In this document: positions 9,401-18,101 of the stretch, in pieces | Layout: every line of letters begins with the position of its first letter | Numbering within the stretch: position 1 is the first letter of the stretch | Source: a virus | IMG/VR virus record: IMGVR_UViG_3300032213_002833 | Coordinates: 1-64,000 of that record | Length of the DNA stretch: 64,000 nt | Direction: 5' to 3' (one strand) | Program-made: the position numbers and the translations under genes | The notes under the pieces: generated by a model | Databases searched by the model: none | Told to the model about the DNA's origin: nothing | Seen by the model: the letters and a program-made list of their open reading frames with translations, nothing else

Positions 9401-12400
9401 TTAAATTGTAATTTTTAGTATATTTTTCAAAATAATCATTTCTTAATCTATCTAAATCAGGATATGTGTTATATAAATCAAATCTTTGTCTAGGATCACC
9501 TATATATTCTCCTATGTTAAAATACCCTAATTGGTCAACAATATCTTCATTTATTTCATTTGTAGGTGAAAAAGCTACCTCTAAATAATTAATATTTTGA
9601 GTATAACTTTGAGATACATTTGCCATTTGAGATAAAGCCATAAATGGTGATAAAGTATCTCCTTCAGGCATTACGTTATTTTCTATTCTAATTTTATCAG
9701 AAATAGTGTTTCTAATTCCAGCTACAGGTTGATCTGCAAATGTATATTCTCTATTAGGAATAAAATTAGGTGTAGCATCGTAATAAAAATCACTATCAGA
9801 AGCAAATGAGTGGGTTGTTATCCAAGAACCTGTTACTTTAGGATGAATTGAAATTGGTGCTATATATTGTTCTCCTCCAACTGAGGCTCTAAAAGCTAAT
9901 TCATTTGGAGCACTATTTAATGAATTTCCCTCAATTGAATGAGGATTCATTGTATAATCTACAAAAACATTTTCATTGATAGGAACAGTATAGTATCTAA
10001 TTTCTTGATATGATCCTGAAAATGGTATATAAGAGCCAAAAAGAGATCCAGTTCCATCATATATATCAACATCATATGATGCTATGTCATATCCTGTAAA
10101 ATTAAGGGCTGAAAAACTAACTGGGAAATAACTAGTAAAAGTATTATTCCAATTAGGGGAAGTAAAGGTTACAGAACTAGATTCTTTAAATCCTAATATA
10201 GTTCCATTATCTCCTCCTTCATATATTTTATTTTGAGAATATAATGTGTAAGTATCAGAATTTTTAGTAACCATTACTGACCACCACCCACCATCATAAA
10301 ATGGTAAGTAAACACTAGCGGTTTGAGTTGAAACACTAGTATCTGGGAAAAAGGTTAAATGAGCGTACTGATAATATGGATCAATTATTGAACCTGAATG
10401 TGAACCACTAATATAAGCAGATCCAGTGTATGTTAAAGTAACAGCACTACCTCCATCTCCATACCATAAACTTTGAGAATAAGGGATATTTGTTTGAGAT
10501 AACCCTTCAGTTTTAAATCTAAACATTAGGGTAGCAGGAACATCATTTGGAGCATTCCAAGAAGTATTTAAACTCCAAGAAGATGAAATAAAATTACTTC
10601 CTGAGGTATTGAAGGCATAATTAAATTCATTTTGCCAGTAATCCCAATCGTTTGTGTTTACTTTATCTTTACCACCATATTCATTAATTCTTAATATAGT
10701 ATCAGGAACACCATATGAAGTGATTAAAGCGCGTAAACCAGGTAAAGTACCTTTTGTTTTAAGTAGATATGGTATGTTGTGGTAAATGCGTTTATATAAC
10801 GATTTATTTACATCATCTAACGGTATATAATTGTTAGATGCTGAAATTAAAACATCAACATATTCAAATCCAGAAGGTGTAGGTAAAGATCCTGTTATGT
10901 TTGGAAAAGGGAATAAACCACCTTCAGGAGTTAAACCTAAAAATGCTGTATATAAATCTTCATTTGAAAAATTATTTTGATATAATTTAACACCAAAATC
11001 ACGAATTGCATCAGCAACTATATCATTTGAGATACCGTAATATAAACGATTGTCAGCATTATATTTATTGGTTATATCTTTATAATAAATCCAAATGTTA
11101 TCATAATGTTGGCCAACCATACTAACAAATAACTCATATGGTTCATTATCTGAGTCATCTCTTAAATATTCTGGGATGGAAAATAACAGATTATCTTTAT
11201 TATTGTTATCATATGTTGAAGCTGAGAGGATTATTCCTCCGTAAATTGGGCTGTTTTCGTTTAAACTTCCAAACCAAGAATTTACTTGGGTACTTCCTAT
11301 TTTAGCTAATTCATATGGTTGTACTGATGTTGTTTTAGGCCAAGCATATTGACTATTATCATAGTATAAGAAATACTCATAACCATCAAAATTGGTTATT
11401 AAATTGTTTATCTTAGCTTCATATACTGCTTTACTACTACTTATTTCAGTAGGGGATGAAGTTGTTGAATTTAGTAAAGCTATAGAAGAAGAATATTGTT
11501 CTATTAAATCTACTTTATAATAAAAATTTTCTAAACGGGTTTGAGCCGAACTAAAATGAATAAAATTTGAAAAATTTGTATAATCTACATTTATATCAAT
11601 TTCTTTTTCTTCAAGTAAACTATTAATTTGATTAACAGAACTAGTTAAAGAAGTTGAAATTAAATCTGAAAATGATAAAGGTAAAGTAGAATTATTAATT
11701 TGGTCTTTTAGTGGTAAATTAAAATTAGGTCCTCCTATTTGAATTGAATCTACTACTTGGATAGGCTCATCTTGAAAATCTACTTGATATGCTAATGGAT
11801 CTTCTAAAAATGTTGTTATATATAATGTACTATTTACATTAAAATTAAAAGGAAGAGGTTCATATAATTTAACTAATATAGTAGGATTATTAATATCCTG
11901 GTCATCTAGTTGGATATTATTAGCTATAATATATTGATTGTCTCCAAACCCTAAATAAAAATCAATAAAGTAAGGAGAATTTTCTCTTTCTCGAACAAAA
12001 AGAGTAGTTTGTTCTATTATTCCTAATAGATCTAATTCTGTACTATCTAATCTTAATTCTGTTCTATCTGAACTAATTTCAGAGATAAATAAAGAATTTG
12101 GGGTAGTACCTATTTTAGGGGTTAAAAAGTTATAATATGTTATATATTGACCAATATTATATCCTCTATCAAAAAGACTTTTTTCAGGGTCTAATATTAA
12201 ATTAGATATTACTCCTGGTTGGTTGTTAAAATTTGTTGGGAGGGTATATTCTTTAAAATCAAAAACAGAAGTTAATACATTTTTATTAACATCTAAAACT
12301 ATAAATTCAATTTTACTATTAGTACCTAAAAATGTATCTAAACTAAATTGAGGTATTAAACTTACCTGTGAAGATTGGTAGGTTTGAAGTTGAAATGAGT

Positions 12401-12431
12401 TTGGGTCAATTTGGGTTATTATGGTTGCCAT
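6477..12431 (-). CDS. Giant tail/baseplate protein (1984 aa)
   Basis: The largest gene in the window. The N-terminal third is helical and mixed, and it contains the segment LKTKGTLPGLRALITSYGVP near residue 560. A LamG/concanavalin-like jelly-roll region follows (residues ~610-760, with WWSVMVTKNSDTYTLYSQNK), then long Ser/Tyr/Asn-rich beta regions. It begins directly after the 119-residue gene, downstream of the gp6-like wedge gene. That is the place occupied by gp7 and gp8 in T4, so it may be a wedge protein fused to fibre-like modules, but no motif proves this. The glycan-binding-like region suggests contact with the cell surface. Confidence 0.65.
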   Translation of the reverse strand: MATIITQIDPNSFQLQTYQSSQVSLIPQFSLDTFLGTNSKIEFIVLDVNKNVLTSVFDFKEYTLPTNFNNQPGVISNLILDPEKSLFDRGYNIGQYITYYNFLTPKIGTTPNSLFISEISSDRTELRLDSTELDLLGIIEQTTLFVRERENSPYFIDFYLGFGDNQYIIANNIQLDDQDINNPTILVKLYEPLPFNFNVNSTLYITTFLEDPLAYQVDFQDEPIQVVDSIQIGGPNFNLPLKDQINNSTLPLSFSDLISTSLTSSVNQINSLLEEKEIDINVDYTNFSNFIHFSSAQTRLENFYYKVDLIEQYSSSIALLNSTTSSPTEISSSKAVYEAKINNLITNFDGYEYFLYYDNSQYAWPKTTSVQPYELAKIGSTQVNSWFGSLNENSPIYGGIILSASTYDNNNKDNLLFSIPEYLRDDSDNEPYELFVSMVGQHYDNIWIYYKDITNKYNADNRLYYGISNDIVADAIRDFGVKLYQNNFSNEDLYTAFLGLTPEGGLFPFPNITGSLPTPSGFEYVDVLISASNNYIPLDDVNKSLYKRIYHNIPYLLKTKGTLPGLRALITSYGVPDTILRINEYGGKDKVNTNDWDYWQNEFNYAFNTSGSNFISSSWSLNTSWNAPNDVPATLMFRFKTEGLSQTNIPYSQSLWYGDGGSAVTLTYTGSAYISGSHSGSIIDPYYQYAHLTFFPDTSVSTQTASVYLPFYDGGWWSVMVTKNSDTYTLYSQNKIYEGGDNGTILGFKESSSVTFTSPNWNNTFTSYFPVSFSALNFTGYDIASYDVDIYDGTGSLFGSYIPFSGSYQEIRYYTVPINENVFVDYTMNPHSIEGNSLNSAPNELAFRASVGGEQYIAPISIHPKVTGSWITTHSFASDSDFYYDATPNFIPNREYTFADQPVAGIRNTISDKIRIENNVMPEGDTLSPFMALSQMANVSQSYTQNINYLEVAFSPTNEINEDIVDQLGYFNIGEYIGDPRQRFDLYNTYPDLDRLRNDYFEKYTKNYNLTDFIRLIKFFDNSLFKMIRDFVPARTSLASGIIIKQHLLERNKYPQPQMEWEDLDISGTLKPQWNDYEPGTVEHFEGGAGGVVNPFNYLNNTSQSWNETFDTPLGTVLMLHDDQDEFYNGEYSGSTIIVSNGVLNEPYPLNIQSFNYKQVHYYGTSSVEDSIFENNFLNSKTAPKSGEILFFNKKTSTVIPLFPPSPPITISFYATKYLKIAKVDCSGSENNVALENLNKVLIYNSISSSYTEYDLELLNEKSTYYLYGTTKFYNSSSLPNQVLDYYTLSLLSNSYQFPPGRNQMIIDSWNVEFGDTLSYFDTSSGILTFGNTPNTPISITASLSTSGSIPIFGKVSLTQLRNGVESSLSSKFHDLNTLTYSSLSSSVYPIQGDQYYLKLTRGSYYSGFVDIVSGIFEVTQSRAVITSSCDPVVIFEPYVTFPNFYNSDENALLNNVEDNRLSQNFQKVDYVTNLLTPTNFTQIINDNAQKAAVQDSNYTLKRNIIPRYKGSKSTSQKINKWTKGDTGTFGKIPTAENLKSYVAYGEMGGSWAPEKMNASSFQIKYLIDETGNIVTPNLSPNSLQTNQGTFITGERFKINSTIPGSGEATEYRKVIRGGARLEPILYTQSGSTPGAQWNTTMSFEDIIPSDVGAVGNYTALFRKSSQNLPSPETEYLINFNTAIYGGSYLASSGYQVPLNALQDGINLTFETQLNVQTYTITGNSPSSGIIYKIIIKNTTTNTEVGSVEYEIATGNINLQITVNTSQLNANDIYNVYVTWYNYDTGIPTTSLTSIINPPNSYLKVTQYPLYTQPITSSGINSIWGYVDTTNYPYVITSSNQTLVELYDSNVRQIDISGSGFNSIALPWSIKYADEFRFEGREDFTYQVGKIFGPADSGSARITQTGSIEVHFNADLPVSASSSVFNLDHFLIRRYVDDASQIVFEGFKPINSVGPYIITPEYIVPELNKNIDVFVADLTQKGLL

Positions 12432-12434
12432 TTA

Positions 12435-12794
12435 TTAAAAAATAGATGAGGTAACTCCTGTTTGTAATTGGATAACTTGTTTTTGAGAATCTAATAGTTC
12501 AATTCTTAATTGAGCTATTTCCTCTTGTAAAAGTGTAATTTCTTCTAAATTAGAAGAAAAATTAATATATTCACTGCTTTTTTTAATTAAAAATTCATGC
12601 GAATTAGATTCTCCAAATTCAGGAATAACATAAAATAAATTATTGTAAAGATCAAAAAAATCTTCAATAGTTGGTTGAGTTTGGATTTGTTGTTGGATTG
12701 GTTGAATTCCTAATTGAGTAAATGAAGTATTTATTACTTTAGAGTAATCTTCTTTACTATAAAAAATTTTATTAAACTTTACATTTTCACTCAT
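12435..12794 (-). CDS. Small baseplate-region protein with C-terminal coiled coil
   Basis: A 119-residue protein. Residues ~75-112 form a Leu/Ile/Glu/Gln-rich heptad-like segment (EEITLLQEEIAQLRIELLDS) typical of a coiled coil. Its start overlaps by 1 nt the end of the upstream 392-residue gene, and the giant gene begins 4 nt after its end, so it is translated as part of the tail operon. It could be a chaperone or trimerisation partner of a tail protein; this is inference. Confidence 0.55.
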   Translation of the reverse strand: MSENVKFNKIFYSKEDYSKVINTSFTQLGIQPIQQQIQTQPTIEDFFDLYNNLFYVIPEFGESNSHEFLIKKSSEYINFSSNLEEITLLQEEIAQLRIELLDSQKQVIQLQTGVTSSIF

Positions 12795-13972
12795 TAGTTA
12801 ATAACTTTAAAATAATAATCATCATCAAAAATTAATGTAGAACCTCCAATTATAGTTTTAATTAAAATTTTATAATACCTTTCAGGTTCTAATCCACTCA
12901 TATAAATGTCAAAATAATTCCCATTATTATCAGCACTAATTTGAGTATATTGTTCATCAAAGTTAATAACAAATTCATTGGTAGCCAAGTCTTTTACAGC
13001 ATAATATGAAGAAGTTGGTAAATAATTTAAATTGGTAAATAATGAAGATGTTTGATATACTCTAGTAGGGTATAAAGGGCTTACATTAACATAAAATCTG
13101 TTTACACTATCTGGGAAGAATGACTCTGGGTTTTCAGATAGGGAGAGTTTTAAATTTGGGGTACTTACTATTGAAGATGATGATAAAGGGATTGAAGTAT
13201 AATCTCTCCATCTAAATTCTAATTGTGGGGGGTATATTGTATTTGTATCAACACTATAATATTTTAAAGTAGGTTGAACATATTGGCTAGGATTAAATTC
13301 TTGAGAACCTGTTAATTTAACTATAAATCCATAATTAGGAATATCACTATTATACCAAGCATCTACTATGCTATTTACATTAGCTTCAATGTCTTTTCTA
13401 TCTCTAAGGCTAAAAGAACTAAATGATCCTGAAAGGGGGTAAATAGAAAAAACATAATCTTCCTCTACATATCCTATTAATACATAAAATGATCCTGAGT
13501 TATCTAGGAACCAATTTCCTCCTCCAGGCATAGAGTAGGTAGGATTATATGAACTAGTATAAGAATAAGGTCCTATACTACCACTTAATGACCATTGAGA
13601 AGAACTTGAAAATAAAGAATATCCCCAAGAAGCACCATCTGAAACTTGAGGGGAGTCTAAATAATGACCTGTTCCATTATTCCATGATTGGGCTAAAGGT
13701 AAAATTTCTAAAAAAGTATTTTGATTGATTCCTTGTGCAGTAGCAATAAAATTCTTTAAAAATATATCATATTGACTTCCAGATATTTTATTTTCTATAA
13801 TATCTTGAATTTCATTTTGATCAAATTGAGTTAAAAACCTTGAAACTCCTGGGTTGCCATCTATTCCTAGAGTATTAGAGGCTTCACATATAGCATCTAA
13901 TCCTGTATTCATTAAAGGGTAACTAGAATATAAGGTAGTGTCCTGGGTAGGGAATATTTTATAAACGGCCAT
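12794..13972 (-). CDS. Baseplate/tail structural protein
   Basis: A 392-residue beta-rich protein. The N-terminus (MAVYKIFPTQDTTLYSSYPL) resembles the start of DNRLRE-like adhesive modules, and residues ~90-115 (LAQSWNNGTGHYLDSPQVSD) fit that pattern. It lies directly downstream of the gp6-like gene and overlaps the next gene by 1 nt. A structural baseplate role is inferred from order; the domain suggestion is weak. Confidence 0.55.
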   Translation of the reverse strand: MAVYKIFPTQDTTLYSSYPLMNTGLDAICEASNTLGIDGNPGVSRFLTQFDQNEIQDIIENKISGSQYDIFLKNFIATAQGINQNTFLEILPLAQSWNNGTGHYLDSPQVSDGASWGYSLFSSSSQWSLSGSIGPYSYTSSYNPTYSMPGGGNWFLDNSGSFYVLIGYVEEDYVFSIYPLSGSFSSFSLRDRKDIEANVNSIVDAWYNSDIPNYGFIVKLTGSQEFNPSQYVQPTLKYYSVDTNTIYPPQLEFRWRDYTSIPLSSSSIVSTPNLKLSLSENPESFFPDSVNRFYVNVSPLYPTRVYQTSSLFTNLNYLPTSSYYAVKDLATNEFVINFDEQYTQISADNNGNYFDIYMSGLEPERYYKILIKTIIGGSTLIFDDDYYFKVIN

Positions 13973-13986
13973 TTATAATGTTTTAT

Positions 13987-13995
13987 TATAAATAT
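13987..13995 (-). promoter_or_regulatory. ATATTTATA late-gene element
   Basis: Plus-strand TATAAATAT, 14 nt upstream of the start at 13972. A second partial match, TATAAATG, overlaps that start codon in coding orientation. Confidence 0.35.
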
Positions 13996-13999
13996 GGTA

Positions 14000-15844
14000 T
14001 TATAAAGGAACTACTTTGCCTTTTATGTCAGTATTAGGGTATCTTAATTCAAAAATACTAGGATCTAATGATGGATATATTACTTGATTTTGAGTAGCAG
14101 AAGATATATCATAAGCATATTGAGAATATCCTGTAATTGTTCCAGCTTTATTGGTTATAGAAATATCTTTTACTGTTTGAACTCCTTTAACTTTATCTAA
14201 AAGTACATAAAGATCTCTAATCAAAATAGGTTGATTAATTTGCCATTTAGATATATTAAAATAATCTTTTAATGCATTTATACAAGATAATAAAACCTCA
14301 TTATTATTAAATTCAGGTAAAACAATAATTGAAAAATCAACAGCGATATTAATTATATAAGCATCTCTAATTTCAATATTATCTCCAATCATTCTATATT
14401 GAGATAAATAAGTTCTTAAATTATTCTTTAATGTTATATTAGCATAATCTAATTGACCTTGAAAATTTTGAGATAAAACGTATAAATTTAAAGTTTCAAT
14501 TGTTGATACTTGATTATCTGTTAATTTAGGTTGTTCAATATGGGCTTTAGTAATTGAACCATAATTTGAAGGCATACTTAAAGCTCTAATAAGATAATCA
14601 TCTGCTGTAACTGAACGTTTTTGGGATGATATTAGGGCTAGAGTGTTTTGTCTTATTTCTTCTAATGTGTCTCCGGTTTTTCCTCCAGAAGCAGCAAGTG
14701 GGTTTGTTGCTGCTAAAGAATTAAAAATATAATTACCTGTGGTTGTATTTAAATTAAATGAATTAAACACAACATTTTCGGTTAAAATATTTGTTAATGT
14801 ATTTGATTGGATATTTGATGTTACTCCTCCACCTACTAAATATCTTACAGTTAAAGTTGTATTTGAAGGAGAAATACCATATGTGTTAGTATATAAAAAA
14901 TTAACAGGTGAATAAGCTGTTGTTAATTTATCTTTTAAAAAAGGTAATCCAATTCCAACATTGTTTGGATTTGGAGTTATTTGTTCATCAATATCATTTG
15001 GAGAACCTGCACCAAACTGTATTTGAAGGTTTTGTTGGGATGTAAAACGAGTAGCAAATCTTCTTTGAACTTTTTTTAATCTTAATAGATAAGGTACATC
15101 ATCTACTTTATTTGGATCATTTATATTTGTGTTTTTAATTGAATCTAATACCATTTCTTGACCTAAATGATCTACTTCATACCATATATTTCCATCTGAG
15201 TCTGTTATATCTAATATTTTAATTATATTATTGTCAGACAAATTTATAGTAGTAAATGGTTCAAAGTTATTAAAAGTAAAAGTTTGAGTATTAATAGTTG
15301 CTGAAATAGCATTTCTGGATTTTTTTAATAAGAAATATTGTGGGGTGTTACCAGCTACTTGATATACAGAAACTTCGGTTGGATCTTGAGAGATTGATAT
15401 AGAAAAATCAATTTTATCTTCTATAATAAAAGATATATTTTCTTGAGTTGAAACTTGAGTATTTTCTTTAACAGTCATAGCATAATCGTAATCTGGGACT
15501 ACTGATCCACTAACTGTTTTTCCTGGGAGTTGTTGGTAAAAATCAATGGTTGTTTGGGCAGCTGTTGTTACTTTTGGTTTATATCCAAACATGTATGCTA
15601 AATCAAATATATTATTATACTGTTGAGCATATTGAATAAAATTTTCTTGTAATTGATTATCCAAATAAAAACTTAAAACATCACCTACATATGCAGCTTG
15701 TTCCATAAACATCATACCAGGTGATGATGGGGAAAAATCATTATATGTGTTTGGAAAATATGTTCTAGAATATTCTATTAATCGTTGTCTTAATTCAGAA
15801 AAATCACGATTAATATATTTTATATCTCTATTTGTGGGTGTCAT
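14000..15844 (-). CDS. Baseplate wedge protein, gp6/baseplate J-like
   Basis: A 614-residue protein resembling T4 gp6, the wedge subunit that forms the iris-like ring of the baseplate. The N-terminal segment (RDIKYINRDFSELRQRLIEY) followed by SSPGMMFMEQAAYVGDVLSF is the characteristic start of gp6-like proteins. The central part (GDTLEEIRQNTLALISSQKR and SVTADDYLIRALSMPSNYGS) matches the baseplate J core. It follows the gp25-like gene with overlapping stop and start, the order seen in T4-type phages. This is one of the best-supported calls in the window. Confidence 0.85.
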   Translation of the reverse strand: MTPTNRDIKYINRDFSELRQRLIEYSRTYFPNTYNDFSPSSPGMMFMEQAAYVGDVLSFYLDNQLQENFIQYAQQYNNIFDLAYMFGYKPKVTTAAQTTIDFYQQLPGKTVSGSVVPDYDYAMTVKENTQVSTQENISFIIEDKIDFSISISQDPTEVSVYQVAGNTPQYFLLKKSRNAISATINTQTFTFNNFEPFTTINLSDNNIIKILDITDSDGNIWYEVDHLGQEMVLDSIKNTNINDPNKVDDVPYLLRLKKVQRRFATRFTSQQNLQIQFGAGSPNDIDEQITPNPNNVGIGLPFLKDKLTTAYSPVNFLYTNTYGISPSNTTLTVRYLVGGGVTSNIQSNTLTNILTENVVFNSFNLNTTTGNYIFNSLAATNPLAASGGKTGDTLEEIRQNTLALISSQKRSVTADDYLIRALSMPSNYGSITKAHIEQPKLTDNQVSTIETLNLYVLSQNFQGQLDYANITLKNNLRTYLSQYRMIGDNIEIRDAYIINIAVDFSIIVLPEFNNNEVLLSCINALKDYFNISKWQINQPILIRDLYVLLDKVKGVQTVKDISITNKAGTITGYSQYAYDISSATQNQVIYPSLDPSIFELRYPNTDIKGKVVPL

Positions 15845-16251
15845 TATGTAAATTGAATTTCTAAATTATCAGTTATATTTGTGTTTATCACAGAATATTT
15901 CATTATTACTGTAATTTGATTTATATCATCTTGGGTAGTAATGTCTAATTCTTCAACATTAACATTAGGAAAATAAAGATCTAATTTTAAAGAAATATCT
16001 TCTTTAAGGCTTTCTATATTATCTTCTGCTATTTGTTCAAAAATAAATTTTCTTAGTCCTCCACCAAAACTAGGATTTAAAAATCTTTCCCCAGGATTAG
16101 TTAAAAAAAAATTAATTAGATTATTTTTAATAGCATCTTTAGTTAAATAATTTGAAATAAATACTGCTGGGCCATTAAAAGGAAGATTTACCCCTACAGC
16201 AACGCTATTATCAAAGTCAATAGGATATATTTGTTGGGGGTTAAAAGCCAT
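15844..16251 (-). CDS. Baseplate wedge protein, gp25/GPW family
   Basis: A 135-residue protein of the gp25-like (GPW_gp25) family, which joins wedge to hub in contractile tails. The central segment AIKNNLINFFLTNPGERFLN and the following PSFGGGLRKFIFEQI are the family signature. Its length matches the usual ~130 residues. Stop and start overlap the neighbours on both sides by 1 nt, placing it in a coupled baseplate operon with the gp6-like gene. Confidence 0.9.
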   Translation of the reverse strand: MAFNPQQIYPIDFDNSVAVGVNLPFNGPAVFISNYLTKDAIKNNLINFFLTNPGERFLNPSFGGGLRKFIFEQIAEDNIESLKEDISLKLDLYFPNVNVEELDITTQDDINQITVIMKYSVINTNITDNLEIQFT

Positions 16252-16598
16252 TATTTAGTATTTAATAAACTCATAATTTGGTCCATTCCTACTTCACCTG
16301 CCCCTAAGTTACCATTTATAGGATCAGTTGATTGAGGTTTAAAAGATTGTTGAACATCGTTTGAAGTAAAACTTAAAGCTGTTTCTCCTAATACATCCAT
16401 ATATTTTGATCTCAAATCCATTGTAGGTGGAGTAAATGTTGGTTGAGAAGGTTGAATTGGGTTAGTTGTTGGAGCATATGATTCTCTAACAACTGTTTTT
16501 GGTGAGCGAACAGCTTCAAGTAAAATATCTTTTAATTCTTCTTGAATTGCTTCTCTAACTGCTTCTTTAATTAATTTTTTTAATCCGTCGGTTTTCAT
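16251..16598 (-). CDS. Conserved small baseplate-operon protein (115 aa)
   Basis: The first ~35 residues (MKTDGLKKLIKEAVREAIQE and following) form a strong amphipathic helix, then a Pro-rich linker (TTNPIQPSQPTFTPPTMD) and a variable C-terminus. It precedes the gp25-like gene with 1-nt overlap. The start is preceded by ATATTTATA within 6 nt. I recognise the helix type from marine phage contigs, but no function is known. Confidence 0.55.
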   Translation of the reverse strand: MKTDGLKKLIKEAVREAIQEELKDILLEAVRSPKTVVRESYAPTTNPIQPSQPTFTPPTMDLRSKYMDVLGETALSFTSNDVQQSFKPQSTDPINGNLGAGEVGMDQIMSLLNTK

Positions 16599-16603
16599 AT
16601 GTT

Positions 16604-16612
16604 TATAAATAT
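16604..16612 (-). promoter_or_regulatory. ATATTTATA late-gene element
   Basis: Plus-strand TATAAATAT starting 6 nt upstream of the start at 16598. It fits the recurring late-gene element. Confidence 0.4.
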
Positions 16613-16616
16613 AGGG

Positions 16617-18089
16617 TTAATCTGCTTTTAAATCATTTTGTTGAATATAAAATACTAGTTCATCTATTAATATCTGATCAATAGAACTAAAAGACCATTC
16701 TCCTTTTAAAAGGATAACATTTTCTGAATTTTTGGCTATTGCTCTTTTTCTTTTTAATGCTTTTTCAGTATTTTCAGTTTCAACATCCATTATAAATCCA
16801 TTTATTTGAACAATTGGAATAGCTTGATTTTGAGAAATAGCAGATTGAGCTAATTGAGCTAATGTAGTATTTAATATAGCCTGAGCTTGAGGAGTATCAG
16901 GGTAACAAAAAGACATAGCTTGATCTAAAAGATTTAAATATTGTATACATTGAATTAAAATATCTCTTATTAGGGTTAATAGTGATGAAATATCACTATT
17001 TAATTTTCTTAAATCTACTATAGTTTTGTCAAATTCTAATTTAAAATCTTCAATATTATTTATTATATTTACTGGGATGCCAGGGACAAAAGGAACTCCT
17101 GTTGATGCTGGGAGAGGGATGAGTTTTAATGTTTGGTAGGCTGTACTTAAAAGTTCAATGACACCTCCAGTTATGCCTATAACTTTAGTTGATGTGTCAA
17201 TTATTATAAAAAGTCCATTTAAAACAGATACTAAATTATTTTTCTTTTTTAATAAAATAGTAAGTTCTTCTTTAGATGGACAGAAATTACTTTCATCAGC
17301 AAAATATTCTAAAATTTCACTTTGACCTCTTTCTAAAAGTTCTTGAGCTTTAATCATGCCAAATTTAGCTAACAAATCTAAAAGAATAGGGATTAAATTT
17401 TGTTTTATATTAGAATATGACTTAATTAAAGTATCTGTTTGAGCATTCCTAGCACTAGAATCTGCTGTGGTTTTTATTTCTTTTTGAGTAGATTGTTTTT
17501 GTTTACTTTTTTCTTGGTAAAGTCCTCTATTTTGGTCAATTAAAATTATATCACCTAAATCACCTAAAGTAGAACCATCTCCTTTTAAAGGAATAATTTT
17601 TTTAGTTATATAACCAGGGGCACTTATTTTAACTTTAGGAGTTAAAAATGGAAAGGAAGATGGAACTACATCTCTAGGATCAGCATTTAAAAGAAAATTA
17701 CCATTAACATCTGTAAAAGTTTCAGAACATTTAAAAGGGACATATTTTTCTATAAACTCTACATCTGCTGAGGAAGTGATTAGATTCCAATTTAAGCTAT
17801 TTGGTTGGGGGATTTCAGAAGGTGGAACTCTTTTTCTTTGGGGGTTTTTAGTAATAAAATAATACTTTGTTATATCTTGATATTCTATAACATTATAACC
17901 AGTAATTGATGAATTTGTTGGAGTACCTAATAATCCTGTTTGGTTTCCAAGAAGGGGGTCTGGGGGTTGAGTAGATAAAGAAGGGTTAATGGTAGGAGTT
18001 TCATATATAGGAACTTCAAGTTCTACTTCTTTTTTATAAAAGTATTGTTTACTAAAATCACTATTTATACAAATTTGAAAATTTCCCAT
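16617..18089 (-). CDS. Baseplate/tail protein with CarboxypepD-reg-like segment
   Basis: A 490-residue protein. Residues ~120-175 (DVNGNFLLNADPRDVVPSSF, then PKVKISAPGYITKKIIPLKG) look like a carboxypeptidase-regulatory-like beta sandwich. The middle and C-terminal parts are helical (LIPILLDLLAKFGMIKAQEL). It lies between the spike-side genes and the gp25 operon, so a structural role is likely. TATAAATA in correct orientation sits 4 nt before its start. Confidence 0.55.
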   Translation of the reverse strand: MGNFQICINSDFSKQYFYKKEVELEVPIYETPTINPSLSTQPPDPLLGNQTGLLGTPTNSSITGYNVIEYQDITKYYFITKNPQRKRVPPSEIPQPNSLNWNLITSSADVEFIEKYVPFKCSETFTDVNGNFLLNADPRDVVPSSFPFLTPKVKISAPGYITKKIIPLKGDGSTLGDLGDIILIDQNRGLYQEKSKQKQSTQKEIKTTADSSARNAQTDTLIKSYSNIKQNLIPILLDLLAKFGMIKAQELLERGQSEILEYFADESNFCPSKEELTILLKKKNNLVSVLNGLFIIIDTSTKVIGITGGVIELLSTAYQTLKLIPLPASTGVPFVPGIPVNIINNIEDFKLEFDKTIVDLRKLNSDISSLLTLIRDILIQCIQYLNLLDQAMSFCYPDTPQAQAILNTTLAQLAQSAISQNQAIPIVQINGFIMDVETENTEKALKRKRAIAKNSENVILLKGEWSFSSIDQILIDELVFYIQQNDLKAD

Positions 18090-18093
18090 GTTT

Positions 18094-18101
18094 TATTTAT
18101 A
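18094..18101 (-). promoter_or_regulatory. TATAAATA, T4-type late promoter candidate
   Basis: Exact TATAAATA on the coding strand, 4 nt before the ATG at 18089 and overlapping the end of the upstream gene. Orientation agrees with T4 late promoters; the very short distance would imply an almost leaderless mRNA. Confidence 0.4.
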
